NCBI RefSeq assembly: GCF_018424685.1
Contig: NZ_QTKX01000002.1
Coordinates: forward strand, 496,001-560,000
Source: Mesobacillus boroniphilus
GTDB taxonomy: Bacteria; Bacillota; Bacilli; Bacillales; Cytobacillaceae
DNA: 64,000 nt
Reading direction: 5' to 3'
The notes under the pieces are model-generated. The model saw only the letters and a list, made by a program, of their open reading frames with translations, ran no database searches and was not told the origin of the DNA. Made by a program: the position numbers and the translations under genes. This document shows, one piece after another, positions 38,113-46,312 of this stretch (position 1 is its first letter; every line of letters begins with the position of its first letter).

Positions 38113-39450
38113 TTATAAAACTCCCAATGAATCAAGAAACACTATAATAATGAAGACCGGCACGATGAATCTCATCACATTGTACCAGAGGTTAAAGAGA
38201 AGGCTGCCGCTTTTTGAGTGCTGCAGCAGCTCCTGGCGCAATACTTCCTTCTTGATTTTTAACGGAACAAATATCGAAATCAGCAGCACTCCGAGCGGCA
38301 TCAGGATGTTGCTTACAAGGAAATCAGCTGTATCAAAAATATTCTTCCCAAAAATCGTTGCTTCCGCCATCGCCCCGAATGATAGGGCAGAAGGGATGCC
38401 AAGCAGGAAAATCAAGCCTCCTGCAATCCATGCAAATTGTGGCCGCTTTTTTTGGTTACCTTTTGCGAGTGTTGCTACAACAATCTCAAGCATTGAGAAG
38501 GCGGATGTCAGTGTCGCAAATAGGAATAATGCCAAAAACAGAAGCAGGAACAGCTCACCGAAAACCATTTGTTCAAAAACAGCAGGGAGGACAACAAACA
38601 GCAGTCCCGGACCTTCCGCTGGTTCAAATCCGAGCGAGAAAACAGCAGGGAAGATCGCCAGCCCGGCAAGCAGCGCGATAAATAAATTCATCCCTACAAC
38701 CGACAGGGCGGGCTGGACGATGCTGCCTTTTTTCGGCAGGTACGAGCTGTATGTCACCATCACTGATACGCCGATGCTCAAAGAGAAGAAAGATTGCCCC
38801 ATCGCGAACAAGATGCTTTCCGAAGTGATGCTTGAAAAATCAGGCTCGAGGAAAAACCTCACTCCATCAAGCGCGTTTTCAAGCGTCAATGAGCGAATGA
38901 TCAAGATGATAAACAGAAGGAACAATGCCGGCATCAGCACTTTGCTCGCTTTTTCAATCCCGGATTGAATTCCTCTGGCCACAACAATAATCGTAATCAA
39001 TAAGAAGGCAGCTTGTGCAGCGAGCACGCTCCATGCACTGCTGATCGTCTGTCCGAACAATTCCCCATAATTAGCTCCTTCTTCTATTACTCCGCCAGCC
39101 AGTCCTTTTACAAAATACAGGCTGATCCAGCCGCCGACAACACTGTAAAAGCTGAGCAGCACAAAGCTAGTGACGACACCGAGTATCCCAATCAAATACC
39201 ATTTACTTTTAGGCGCGATTTCCAAATAGGCGCGGATCGCTTCCTTGCCAGTACTGCGACCGATGACAAACTCCGCAAGCAATAGTGGCAAGCCAATGAA
39301 TAATGAAAACAAGATAAACATCAGGAAAAATGCCCCGCCGCCGCTGACGCCGGTTACATAAGGCAGCTTCCAGATTGCTCCTATGCCAATTGCCGAACCG
39401 GCAGCGGCAAGGATGAACCCAATTTTTGATGACCATTGTTCTTTCTCCAT
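38113..39450 (-). CDS. Neurotransmitter:sodium symporter family amino-acid transporter
   Basis: 445 residues, 11-12 membrane segments of the LeuT/NSS fold. The first segment has the Na+/substrate-binding signature [20 protein letters not shown], and segment 6 the unwound region [19 protein letters not shown]. Bacterial members such as MhsT move hydrophobic and aromatic amino acids with Na+. A T-box leader precedes it, so expression should rise when one tRNA is uncharged; the likely specifier codon is Phe (see that entry), which would make this a Phe or aromatic amino-acid importer. Confidence 0.93.
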   Translation of the reverse strand: MEKEQWSSKIGFILAAAGSAIGIGAIWKLPYVTGVSGGGAFFLMFILFSLFIGLPLLLAEFVIGRSTGKEAIRAYLEIAPKSKWYLIGILGVVTSFVLLSFYSVVGGWISLYFVKGLAGGVIEEGANYGELFGQTISSAWSVLAAQAAFLLITIIVVARGIQSGIEKASKVLMPALFLLFIILIIRSLTLENALDGVRFFLEPDFSSITSESILFAMGQSFFSLSIGVSVMVTYSSYLPKKGSIVQPALSVVGMNLFIALLAGLAIFPAVFSLGFEPAEGPGLLFVVLPAVFEQMVFGELFLLLFLALFLFATLTSAFSMLEIVVATLAKGNQKKRPQFAWIAGGLIFLLGIPSALSFGAMAEATIFGKNIFDTADFLVSNILMPLGVLLISIFVPLKIKKEVLRQELLQHSKSGSLLFNLWYNVMRFIVPVFIIIVFLDSLGVL

Positions 39451-39504
39451 GTGTAGTCTCCCTTTTGCTCTCTATTTCAGCTGAAATGATTGATGTCCGG
39501 GCAA

Positions 39505-39790
39505 AATAAAAAGCCACGCCGCTATCCATCAATCTGGATAGGGACGTGGCTGAACACGCGGTACCACCCTATTTGGAAGCAACAAACGCTTCCCGCTCAA
39601 GTTTCATGATAACGGCAAAAAACCGCCCTATTAAGGATCTGTACAAAAATAGACCTTTATCAAGGGAAAGCTCCAAGAACGAAATTCACCTGGCCTTTGT
39701 ATCAGTTTCCACCATCCACTGATTCTCTATTAACAGGGAGACCGGCTTAATAGACTCTCTTCAACGCTTCAACTTATTAAAATGTTTTTT
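39505..39790 (-). ncRNA. T-box riboswitch leader (probable Phe specifier)
   Basis: The minus strand carries the invariant T-box AGGGTGGTACCGCG (plus 39557-39570). Downstream a terminator pairs AGCCACG...CTATCC with GGATAG...CGTGGCT (39511-39552) before a T run. In Stem I, AAGAG pairs with TTCTT, and the distal helix ATCAG-CTGAT is clear. Between GGCC and TTCTT the specifier loop reads AGGTGAATTTCG; either TTT or TTC in the expected place codes for Phe. Uncharged tRNA-Phe would stabilise the antiterminator and allow the symporter to be made. Confidence 0.92.
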
Positions 39791-39793
39791 GAA

Positions 39794-39822
39794 ATTATAG
39801 TATGATAATAAAAAAGTGTCAA
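39794..39822 (-). promoter_or_regulatory. Consensus SigA promoter of the T-box unit
   Basis: On the minus strand TTGACA (plus 39817-39822), 17 bases, TATAAT (plus 39794-39799): a perfect match. The T-box transcript would start near 39787. It faces away from the isoaspartyl dipeptidase gene. Confidence 0.92.
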
Positions 39823-39884
39823 GTTATTCTGTCTATTTAATTTATAATAAGGATACATTGCTCGGAAAAAATGGAGGAATTCAA

Positions 39885-41054
39885 ATGCTAACGCTGATAA
39901 AAAATGGAGAGGTTTTTGCCCCCGATTATCTTGGGAAAAAGGATCTTTTAATTGTGGATCAGAAAATTGGCTTCATAAAGGAGGAAATCGAGTTTCCTGA
40001 AAACTTCGTAGAAATAAAGGTCATTGATGCGACAGGGAAGAAGGTCGTACCGGGATTCATCGATTCCCACGTACACCTGATTGGCGGAGGCGGGGAAGGC
40101 GGGTTTCGCACGAGGACGCCAGAGATTCAACTGACTCAGGCTACGACTGCCGGAATTACGACTCTTGTCGGTGTGCTTGGCACAGATGGCACGACACGAA
40201 CGATGCCAAGCCTGATTGCCAAGGCCCGCTCGCTTGAGGAAGAAGGGATTACCACCTATGTTCAGACAGGTTCCTATCAGGTCCCTGTTAAAACGCTTAC
40301 CGGCAAAATTGAGGATGATATCATTTTAATCGATAAAATAATCGGCGCCGGTGAAATCGCGATAGCAGACCATCGTTCATCGCAGCCAACAGCCGAGGAA
40401 TTGGCCAAAATCGCTTCGGATGCAAGGATTGGCGGTATGCTTTCCGGTAAAAGCGGCATCGTCAATATCCATGTCGGTGACAGTCTGGACCATTTGAAGC
40501 TGATCGAGCAGGTGGTTGAAAATACCGATATCCCGATCAGGCAATTTTACCCGACCCATATTAATCGCAATCCACATCTGTTTGAAGCCGGGATTGAATA
40601 TGCGAAGAAGGGCGGATGGGTCGATTTCACAACCAGTTCCATTCCAAAGTTTTTAGAGGAAGGCGAAGTGAAATGCAGTGCCGCATTGAAAAGGGTGCTG
40701 GAGGCCGGAGTGGATATCAGCCAGATTACTTTTACTTCCGACGGACAGGCTAGCCTGCCAGATTTCGATGTAAATGGCGAATTGATCGGCCTGCAAATTG
40801 GCCAGGTTTCATCTTTGTACGATGCGGTTAAGGAAGCCATTTTAGCGGAGGGGATTCCGCTCGAAACGGCTATCCGTGTGATTACCGCAAATCCTGCTGC
40901 GGTTTTAAAGCTTTTGCAAAAAGGGCGGATTGAAACAGGGCGTGACGCAGACCTGGTGCTGCTAGATGAAAACCTGGAAATTGATACGGTCATCGCAATG
41001 GGCAAGGTTATGGTAGAAAATAGAGTTCCGTTGGTGAAAGGAACATTTGAATGA
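39885..41054 (+). CDS. iadA: Isoaspartyl dipeptidase (amidohydrolase family)
   Basis: 389 residues. The metal-binding opening GFIDSHVHLIGGGGEGGF, TRTPEIQLTQATTAGITTLV and the later THINRNPHLFEAGIEYA are characteristic of IadA. It removes isoaspartyl (beta-linked) N-terminal residues from dipeptides, part of clearing damaged protein fragments. The ATG at 39885 has GGAGG upstream; an in-frame ATG at 39816 would lie inside the divergent promoter. Confidence 0.93.
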   Translation: MLTLIKNGEVFAPDYLGKKDLLIVDQKIGFIKEEIEFPENFVEIKVIDATGKKVVPGFIDSHVHLIGGGGEGGFRTRTPEIQLTQATTAGITTLVGVLGTDGTTRTMPSLIAKARSLEEEGITTYVQTGSYQVPVKTLTGKIEDDIILIDKIIGAGEIAIADHRSSQPTAEELAKIASDARIGGMLSGKSGIVNIHVGDSLDHLKLIEQVVENTDIPIRQFYPTHINRNPHLFEAGIEYAKKGGWVDFTTSSIPKFLEEGEVKCSAALKRVLEAGVDISQITFTSDGQASLPDFDVNGELIGLQIGQVSSLYDAVKEAILAEGIPLETAIRVITANPAAVLKLLQKGRIETGRDADLVLLDENLEIDTVIAMGKVMVENRVPLVKGTFE

Positions 41055-41058
41055 TAAA

Positions 41059-41094
41059 AAGAACCTTGACCGTGAGTGGTCAAGGTTCTCTTTT
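41059..41094 (+). terminator. Rho-independent terminator after iadA
   Basis: GAACCTTGACC and GGTCAAGGTTC form a perfect stem, followed by TCTTTT. Confidence 0.92.
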
Positions 41095-41134
41095 ACTCTG
41101 AACTATTATTTTTTGCTGGTATGTATGTTCCACT

Positions 41135-41259
41135 TGGTCGATATATTTGTAAAAGTGGTCGATATATTCGAAAAAGTGGTCGAAATAATAGAAAATCCGC
41201 CAATATATTCAAAAATGTGGTCGAATAAATCATATTTTCGCCAATAAAACCACTTTAGC
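41135..41259. repeat. 21 bp-period array with a different unit (about 6 copies)
   Basis: Units start at 41135, 41156, 41177, about 41197, 41218 and about 41239. The best copies read TGGTCGATATATTCGAAAAA (plus G, 21 bases in all). Copies 4 and 6 carry CGCCAATA in place of GGTCGATA. The sequence is unrelated to CGTAGAGAAT but the step is again 21 bp. It lies between the convergent iadA and chrA genes. Confidence 0.85.
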
Positions 41260-41312
41260 GTGAATCTGAAACGAATTAAAAGTGCTTATTTAAATATTTA
41301 CTGGTAAAACAG

Positions 41313-41340
41313 CAAAAAAACCAGACAAACGCCCGGTTTA
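41313..41340 (-). terminator. Rho-independent terminator of chrA
   Basis: On the minus strand ACCGGGC and GTCTGGT pair (with G-U pairs), followed by TTTTTT. Confidence 0.75.
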
Positions 41341-41342
41341 TT

Positions 41343-42536
41343 TTAAAAAATCATATACAAAACCAATCCCCCGACAGCTCCGGTAACAACGACAATCCAT
41401 GGAGCAAGCTTCCAATACACGAGCATGCTGAACAGAACGGCGGCAAAGACGAAATCGATCGGTGCCAGAATGGAACTCGTCCAAATAGGATAGTAAAACG
41501 CCGCAATCAAAATCCCTACGACTGCTGCATTGACGCCCATCAAAGCTCGGCTGATTTTGCTGTTTCGTCTCAATGCATCCCAGAAAGGAAGCGTCCCAAG
41601 GATCAGCAGGAACGCCGGCAGGAAGATTGCAGCAGTCGCGAGCAAACCACCTTGCCAGCCATTGATGATCGCTCCGATATAAGCGGCGAACGTGAACAAT
41701 GGGCCAGGAACCGCCTGGGCAGCGCCGTAACCTGCAAGGAAGGCTTCTTCACTCAGCCAGCCTGTTGGCACGAATTCACGCTCCAACAGCGGCAGGACAA
41801 CATGGCCGCCGCCAAATACAAGCGAACCTGAGCGGTAAAAGCTGTCAAACATCGCAATCCAGTTCAATGAAGTCGCTTCTCGTAAAATAGGCAATAAGAT
41901 CAGCAATCCGAAAAACAGTGCCAGGCTGACATATCCTACGCCTTTGGAAATCGAGAAAGTCATCCTTTTATCATCTGCGACAGTATGGGACCTGAATAAA
42001 ACATATCCCAAAATTCCAGCGATAATAATGACACCGATTTGCGTGAACGCGGTTTGCCACAGCAAAGTTACTGCCAGCGCGACTAAAGCAATCGTCTTCC
42101 TCGGCAAATCTGGAGTCAGTTTTTGTGCCATTCCTAAAATAGCATGGGCAACAACAGCGACAGCAACGATTTTCAGCCCGTGAACCCAGCCTGCATCCCC
42201 GATATCGAAACCTTTCAGGATCATCGCAAATAAAATAAGTGCAAGAACAGAAGGCAGCGTAAAACCTAGAAAGGCAAACAATCCGCCCAGCAATCCGCCG
42301 CGCATCAGCCCTACACCGATACCGACCTGGCTGCTTGCGGGTCCGGGCAGGAACTGGCATAATGCCACCAAATCTGCATAACTTTCTTCATCCATCCACT
42401 TTCTGCGGCGGACATATTCCTCATGGAAATATCCAAGGTGGGCGACAGGGCCGCCAAAAGATGTCAGGCCGAGCCTGGTGGAAACCATCAATATCTCCAG
42501 CAATGATTGGAGCGTAATACTTTTTTTCTCTGTCAT
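41343..42536 (-). CDS. chrA: ChrA-type chromate efflux transporter
   Basis: 397 residues with two homologous halves of the CHR family, each with a PGP motif: CQFLPGPASSQVGIGVG in the first and AQAVPGPLFTFAAYIGAI in the second. Long-chain CHR proteins export chromate, although many homologues have no shown substrate. It overlaps fetB by the ATGA quartet, so it is in the same transcript as the FetAB pair. Confidence 0.9.
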   Translation of the reverse strand: MTEKKSITLQSLLEILMVSTRLGLTSFGGPVAHLGYFHEEYVRRRKWMDEESYADLVALCQFLPGPASSQVGIGVGLMRGGLLGGLFAFLGFTLPSVLALILFAMILKGFDIGDAGWVHGLKIVAVAVVAHAILGMAQKLTPDLPRKTIALVALAVTLLWQTAFTQIGVIIIAGILGYVLFRSHTVADDKRMTFSISKGVGYVSLALFFGLLILLPILREATSLNWIAMFDSFYRSGSLVFGGGHVVLPLLEREFVPTGWLSEEAFLAGYGAAQAVPGPLFTFAAYIGAIINGWQGGLLATAAIFLPAFLLILGTLPFWDALRRNSKISRALMGVNAAVVGILIAAFYYPIWTSSILAPIDFVFAAVLFSMLVYWKLAPWIVVVTGAVGGLVLYMIF

Positions 42537-43327
42537 TTCTTTAACTCCTTCATAACTAATTGAAAACGCTCATTAAAAAAAGATTTATAGGCCATCTGCA
42601 AATACAAAATCACTGTCAGTGACACGCTTCCGACAATCCCGAGCATAATGGCAATCTGGTATTCAACGGCAACGATTGGGGAAGTGCCAGATAGTATTTG
42701 TCCCGTCATCATTCCTGGCAAGAATATGATTCCCATTCCGACCATCGAGTTAATCGTCGGCAGCATCGCTGAGTCAAATGCCTCGTTGACGACCTTTTTG
42801 GCGGCATCCTTTGGAGCGGCGCCAAGCATCAGGGCTCCTTCAATCTCAGCCCTGCGCGATGAAAATCCCGAGATCAAATGATTCACTCCTAGCGAAACAC
42901 CGGTCATCGAATTCCCGATGATCATCCCGGCAATCGGGATGAAATAACGAGGCTCATACCATGGCGTGACATCCAGGACAACCAGAATGAAAAAGAATAA
43001 GCTCGTCAGGATGCCAATGGCCATTGCATAGGCGATGTGCTTTTTCATCCCGACGCCAAGCGGATGCTTCGTCCGTTTGTAGACATTATAGATCGCAAAT
43101 ATTTGCATGATGGCGATGATCACTAATGTATAAAAGGGATTCGGATTATCGAAAAGATAGACGAGCAGGTACCCGACCAGGACAAGCTGGAGGGACATCC
43201 GCACAGTTGCCAGGAGGATTTCTTTTTCCCGCGGAATCCTGCGAACCCTGACAATGACGATCAAAATCAGGATGAAGATATATGCTGCAGCAAGCTGTAA
43301 AAAGGATAGATCCATCACATCATCCAT
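42533..43327 (-). CDS. fetB: FetB-like ABC permease (UPF0014)
   Basis: 264 residues, seven or so membrane segments, with the family hallmarks MSLQLVLVGYLLVYLFDNPN, GMIIGNSMTGVSLGVNHL and FLPGMMTGQILSGTSPI. In Escherichia coli FetAB exports iron and helps in peroxide stress. It overlaps fetA by a single base (TGATG) and chrA by four. Confidence 0.92.
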   Translation of the reverse strand: MDDVMDLSFLQLAAAYIFILILIVIVRVRRIPREKEILLATVRMSLQLVLVGYLLVYLFDNPNPFYTLVIIAIMQIFAIYNVYKRTKHPLGVGMKKHIAYAMAIGILTSLFFFILVVLDVTPWYEPRYFIPIAGMIIGNSMTGVSLGVNHLISGFSSRRAEIEGALMLGAAPKDAAKKVVNEAFDSAMLPTINSMVGMGIIFLPGMMTGQILSGTSPIVAVEYQIAIMLGIVGSVSLTVILYLQMAYKSFFNERFQLVMKELKK

Positions 43328-43962
43328 CAGCCCACCCCGCTTTCAATGGAATATTGCGACATGTCTATCGTATTCTCGGAGACAAGCTCGGCAAGCTCTC
43401 TCGAATGGGTGATCATGATGACTGTTTTTGCATTTTGCTTTGAATATTCATAAAACCTTGTTAACACAGTACGGGCTGTTTCCTCATCCAGCGCGGAGGT
43501 CGGCTCGTCCAGCAAAAATACTTCGGGATCAAGCAGCATGGTCCTTGCCCAGGAAAGCCGCTGCTTTTCGCCTCCGGATAAGTGTTCTGCATCTTCGCTG
43601 AGCTTTTTATCCAGCATAAACAGCTTTAACATCGATTCCATTTCAGGCACTTCAGCTGCTTTTTTTTCGGAAAAAGTAAGGCCGATTTGCAAATTATCTT
43701 CAATGCTGCCATCAAAGATGACTGGCGCCTGTGACAACATTACAACCGTTCTTCTGAGCTGTAGCGGTTCGATTTCATTGATGAGCTTGTTTTTGAAAAA
43801 AATCTCCCCTTCGTCAGGACTGGACAGATCATTCAAAAGCCTCAACAGCGTTGATTTGCCGCTTCCGCTTGGTCCAAGGATACAGGTAAATTGATTTTCC
43901 GGAATTTTCAGCTGCTCGATTTGTAAAATACCGTTCACTCTGACATTCTTCAATTCAAACAT
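43327..43962 (-). CDS. fetA: FetA-like ABC ATPase
   Basis: 211 residues with Walker A LGPSGSGKSTLLRLL, signature LSGGEKQRLSWARTM, Walker B VFLLDEPTSALDEE and MITHSRELAE. The start is ATG 43962 with GGAGGGA upstream. It forms the iron exporter with FetB. padR ends 13 bases upstream, suggesting one padR-fetA-fetB-chrA transcript. Confidence 0.92.
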   Translation of the reverse strand: MFELKNVRVNGILQIEQLKIPENQFTCILGPSGSGKSTLLRLLNDLSSPDEGEIFFKNKLINEIEPLQLRRTVVMLSQAPVIFDGSIEDNLQIGLTFSEKKAAEVPEMESMLKLFMLDKKLSEDAEHLSGGEKQRLSWARTMLLDPEVFLLDEPTSALDEETARTVLTRFYEYSKQNAKTVIMITHSRELAELVSENTIDMSQYSIESGVG

Positions 43963-43975
43963 TCTATCCCTCCAA

Positions 43976-44284
43976 TCAATCTTTGATTTCCTTGAATAGT
44001 TCATACGCCTTCAATTGGGCTTCCTCAAGCACGCTATTCCCTTTATCCGTTGTCCGATAGTATTTGCGGATTTTACCCTCGACATTTCTTTCTTCTTTTA
44101 TAAGCAAGCCGTCTGATTCCATACTGTGCAGAATCGGATATAGAGTGCCAGCGCTCAAACTGTAGCCATGTTCTTTAAGCTCTTCCAGCATCCACAACCC
44201 AAAAATCGGCTGTTCCTTGGCGTGATGCAAAATATGTATCTGGATGAATCCGAGAAAAAGTTTCCTGAGAACTTTATCCTCCAT
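43976..44284 (-). CDS. PadR-family transcriptional regulator
   Basis: 102 residues: a winged helix (KLFLGFIQIHILHHAKEQPI, then ELKEHGYSLSAGTLYPILHS, where GTLYPxLh is the PadR signature; then VEGKIRKYYRTTDKG) and a short C-terminal helix for dimerisation. ATG 44284 has AAGGAA upstream. It is first in the unit with fetA, fetB and chrA and probably regulates it. The effector is unknown. Confidence 0.9.
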   Translation of the reverse strand: MEDKVLRKLFLGFIQIHILHHAKEQPIFGLWMLEELKEHGYSLSAGTLYPILHSMESDGLLIKEERNVEGKIRKYYRTTDKGNSVLEEAQLKAYELFKEIKD

Positions 44285-44303
44285 GAAAAATTCCTTCTTT
44301 CTT

Positions 44304-44337
44304 TGATATCGAAACTCAATAACGAAACCCGATATCA
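44304..44337. promoter_or_regulatory. Candidate PadR operator
   Basis: TGATATCG (44304-44311) and CGATATCA (44330-44337) are perfect inverted repeats, 26 bp from start to start, just upstream of the padR ATG. Each arm also contains the palindrome GATATC. Confidence 0.5.
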
Positions 44338-44537
44338 TTTTAGCGTATCTGAAAGATTATTCAACTATTTTTACTTTATGTTTGACATAGAAGAGGGGAA
44401 CTCTGCAAAAATTTTGATAGGAATTTTATAGAAATGCCATTCGAGGGAAATCTGCACGAATTCTTCATTTTTTTACGATATGATAGAATTAATTTTGAAT
44501 TTTCACGAAAATAAGGTGAAGGGAGACTATACTTAAA

Positions 44538-45164
44538 TTGGAAGCGACAGAAAAGACAATAAAGCTGGCTGTTAATGGCGGCATAGATTTTGGCTCCAAG
44601 CTGAATGCCAAACAACTGCTCGTCCTGGCAAAATATCTGGAAGATGATCAGGAACTGGAGCTGACAACGTTTCAGCAACTGTATATCGAAATTCCGGAAA
44701 GTCGTAAAGATGAGGCAATAGCTGAATTTGAACAGGCTGGACTCAGCTGTTATCCAGTAGGGAGCTTTGTGAAAAGCCTCCGCACATGTAATTTTTGCAA
44801 AGGAGCGGAGGAGGAAGGTATGCCAGTGGCAATCGAACTCAACAAAAGGATTGCCGGCAAAGCTGTGCCTTTCACCCTCAAACCCGCCTATACCGGCTGC
44901 CCGGTTGGCTGCGGCGAACCACTGATCAACGACATCGGCATCATGAAAGTGAAGGACGGATACAATCTGTATGCGGGCGGAAAATCAAAGGGCCAGGACG
45001 CTGCGGCTGGCAGCTTGCTATTCGAACAGCTTAGCCCGGATGAACTCTATCAAAAGGTTGATAGGCTTATCGAAATATATAGCGAGCAAGGGAAAAAGCG
45101 TGAGCAAATGCATAAATTCATTAATCGCTTCGGAAAAGACGCGTTAATTGATCTATTAAATTAG
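44538..45164 (+). CDS. Short sirohaem/4Fe-4S nitrite-sulfite reductase-like protein
   Basis: 208 residues, about one third of a full nitrite or sulfite reductase. An N-terminal ferredoxin-like half-domain (residues 1-75) is followed by the 4Fe-4S/sirohaem half: TCNFCKG, then YTGCPVGCGEPLINDIGI. The second pair keeps the CxxxC spacing of the family, but the first pair is CxxC rather than the usual Cx5C. It may be a redox or sirohaem-binding protein, not a full reductase. The TTG at 44538 is the only plausible start, although GAAGGGAG is 13 bases away, longer than usual. Confidence 0.75.
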   Translation: MEATEKTIKLAVNGGIDFGSKLNAKQLLVLAKYLEDDQELELTTFQQLYIEIPESRKDEAIAEFEQAGLSCYPVGSFVKSLRTCNFCKGAEEEGMPVAIELNKRIAGKAVPFTLKPAYTGCPVGCGEPLINDIGIMKVKDGYNLYAGGKSKGQDAAAGSLLFEQLSPDELYQKVDRLIEIYSEQGKKREQMHKFINRFGKDALIDLLN

Positions 45165-45184
45165 GGGATATTAACATAAAAACT

Positions 45185-45212
45185 AGCATAGGCCATGAAC
45201 CTATGCTTTTTT
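45185..45212 (+). terminator. Rho-independent terminator
   Basis: AGCATAGG and CCTATGCT pair around seven bases, followed by TTTTT. Confidence 0.92.
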
Positions 45213-45288
45213 CATTGAAAAAAGAACCCATTTACAAAACCGGAGCTTAAATACGATTTCAGACCAGAGTTTCGCCTTTTCCTCATGA

Positions 45289-46309
45289 TTTTGTCCGAAG
45301 TCAAGCCATGTTCGGACAAAGTCACAGCATTGCCTCTAGATTTTGTCCGAAGTGATGCCATGTTCGGACAAAGTCACAGCATTTCCTCTAGATTTTGTCC
45401 GAAGTCAAGCCATGTTCGGACAAAGTCACAGCATTTCCCTCTAGATTTTGTCCGAAGTCAAGCCATGTTCGGACAAAGTCACAGCACTTTCTCTAGATTT
45501 TGTCCGAAGTGATGCCATGTTCGGACAAAGTCACAGCACTTTCTCTAGATTTTGTCCGAAGTGATGCCGGGTTCGGACAAAGTCATAGCATTTCCTCTAG
45601 ATTTTGTCCGAAGTCAAGCCATGTTCGGACAAAGTCACAGCATTTCCTCTAGATTTTGTCCGAAGTCAAGCCATGTTCGGACAAAGTCATAGCATTTCCT
45701 CTAGATTTTGTCCGAAGTGATGCCATGTTCGGACAAAGTAACAGCACTTTCTCTAGATTTTGTCCGAAGTCAAGCCATGTTCGGACAAAGTCACAGCATT
45801 GCCTCTAGATTTTGTCCGAAGTGATGCCATGTTCGGACAAAGTCATAGCATTTCCTCTAGATTTTGTCCGAAGTCAAGCCATGTTCGGACAAAGTCATAG
45901 CATTTCCTCTAGATTTTGTCCGAAGTCAAGCCATGTTCGGACAAAGTCACAGCACTTTCTCTAGATTTTGTCCGAAGTGATGCCATGTTCGGACAAAGTC
46001 ACAGCATTGCCTCTAGATTTTGTCCGAAGTGATGCCATGTTCGGACAAAGTAACAGCACTTTCTCTAGATTTTGTCCGAAGTGATGCCATGTTCGGACAA
46101 AGTAACAGCATTACCTCTAGATTTTGTCCGAAGTGATGCCATGTTCGGACAAAGTCACAGCATTACCTCTAGATTTTGTCCGAAGTCAAGCTGTGTTCGG
46201 ACAAAGTCACAGCATTACCTCTAGATTTTGTCCGAAGTCAAGCCATGTTCGGGCAAAGTCACAGCACTTTCTCTAGATTTTGTCCGAAGTGATACCGGCT
46301 TCGGACACG
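45289..46309. repeat. 52 bp tandem hairpin array, 20 copies
   Basis: Twenty contiguous copies of a 52 bp unit (one of 53) fill the gap between two convergent genes. Each unit holds TTTGTCCGAA, 11 bases, TTCGGACAAA, a perfect 10 bp inverted repeat, then a tail with CTCTAGA. The hairpin arms are almost unvaried. The loop has two main forms (GTCAAGCCATG in about ten copies, GTGATGCCATG in about nine) and the tail has four (TTTC, CTTT, TTGC, TTAC). The variants are shuffled among copies. The last unit is degenerate and abuts the stop codon of the multicopper oxidase, where its hairpin could serve as terminator. The unit is not a multiple of three and codes for nothing credible. Confidence 0.97.
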
Positions 46310-46312
46310 GAT

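Noticed and set aside
38105..38968. 287-codon frame on the plus strand
   Set aside because: Antisense to the NSS symporter; composition is that of a mirrored membrane protein gene.
45285..45512. 75-codon open frame inside the 52 bp array
   Set aside because: It is a by-product of the repeat; 52 is not a multiple of three, so each unit is read in a different frame, and there is no ribosome site.
45289..46309. CRISPR array
   Set aside because: Repeats are contiguous 52 bp units with shared, shuffled variants; there are no unique spacers and no cas genes in the window.
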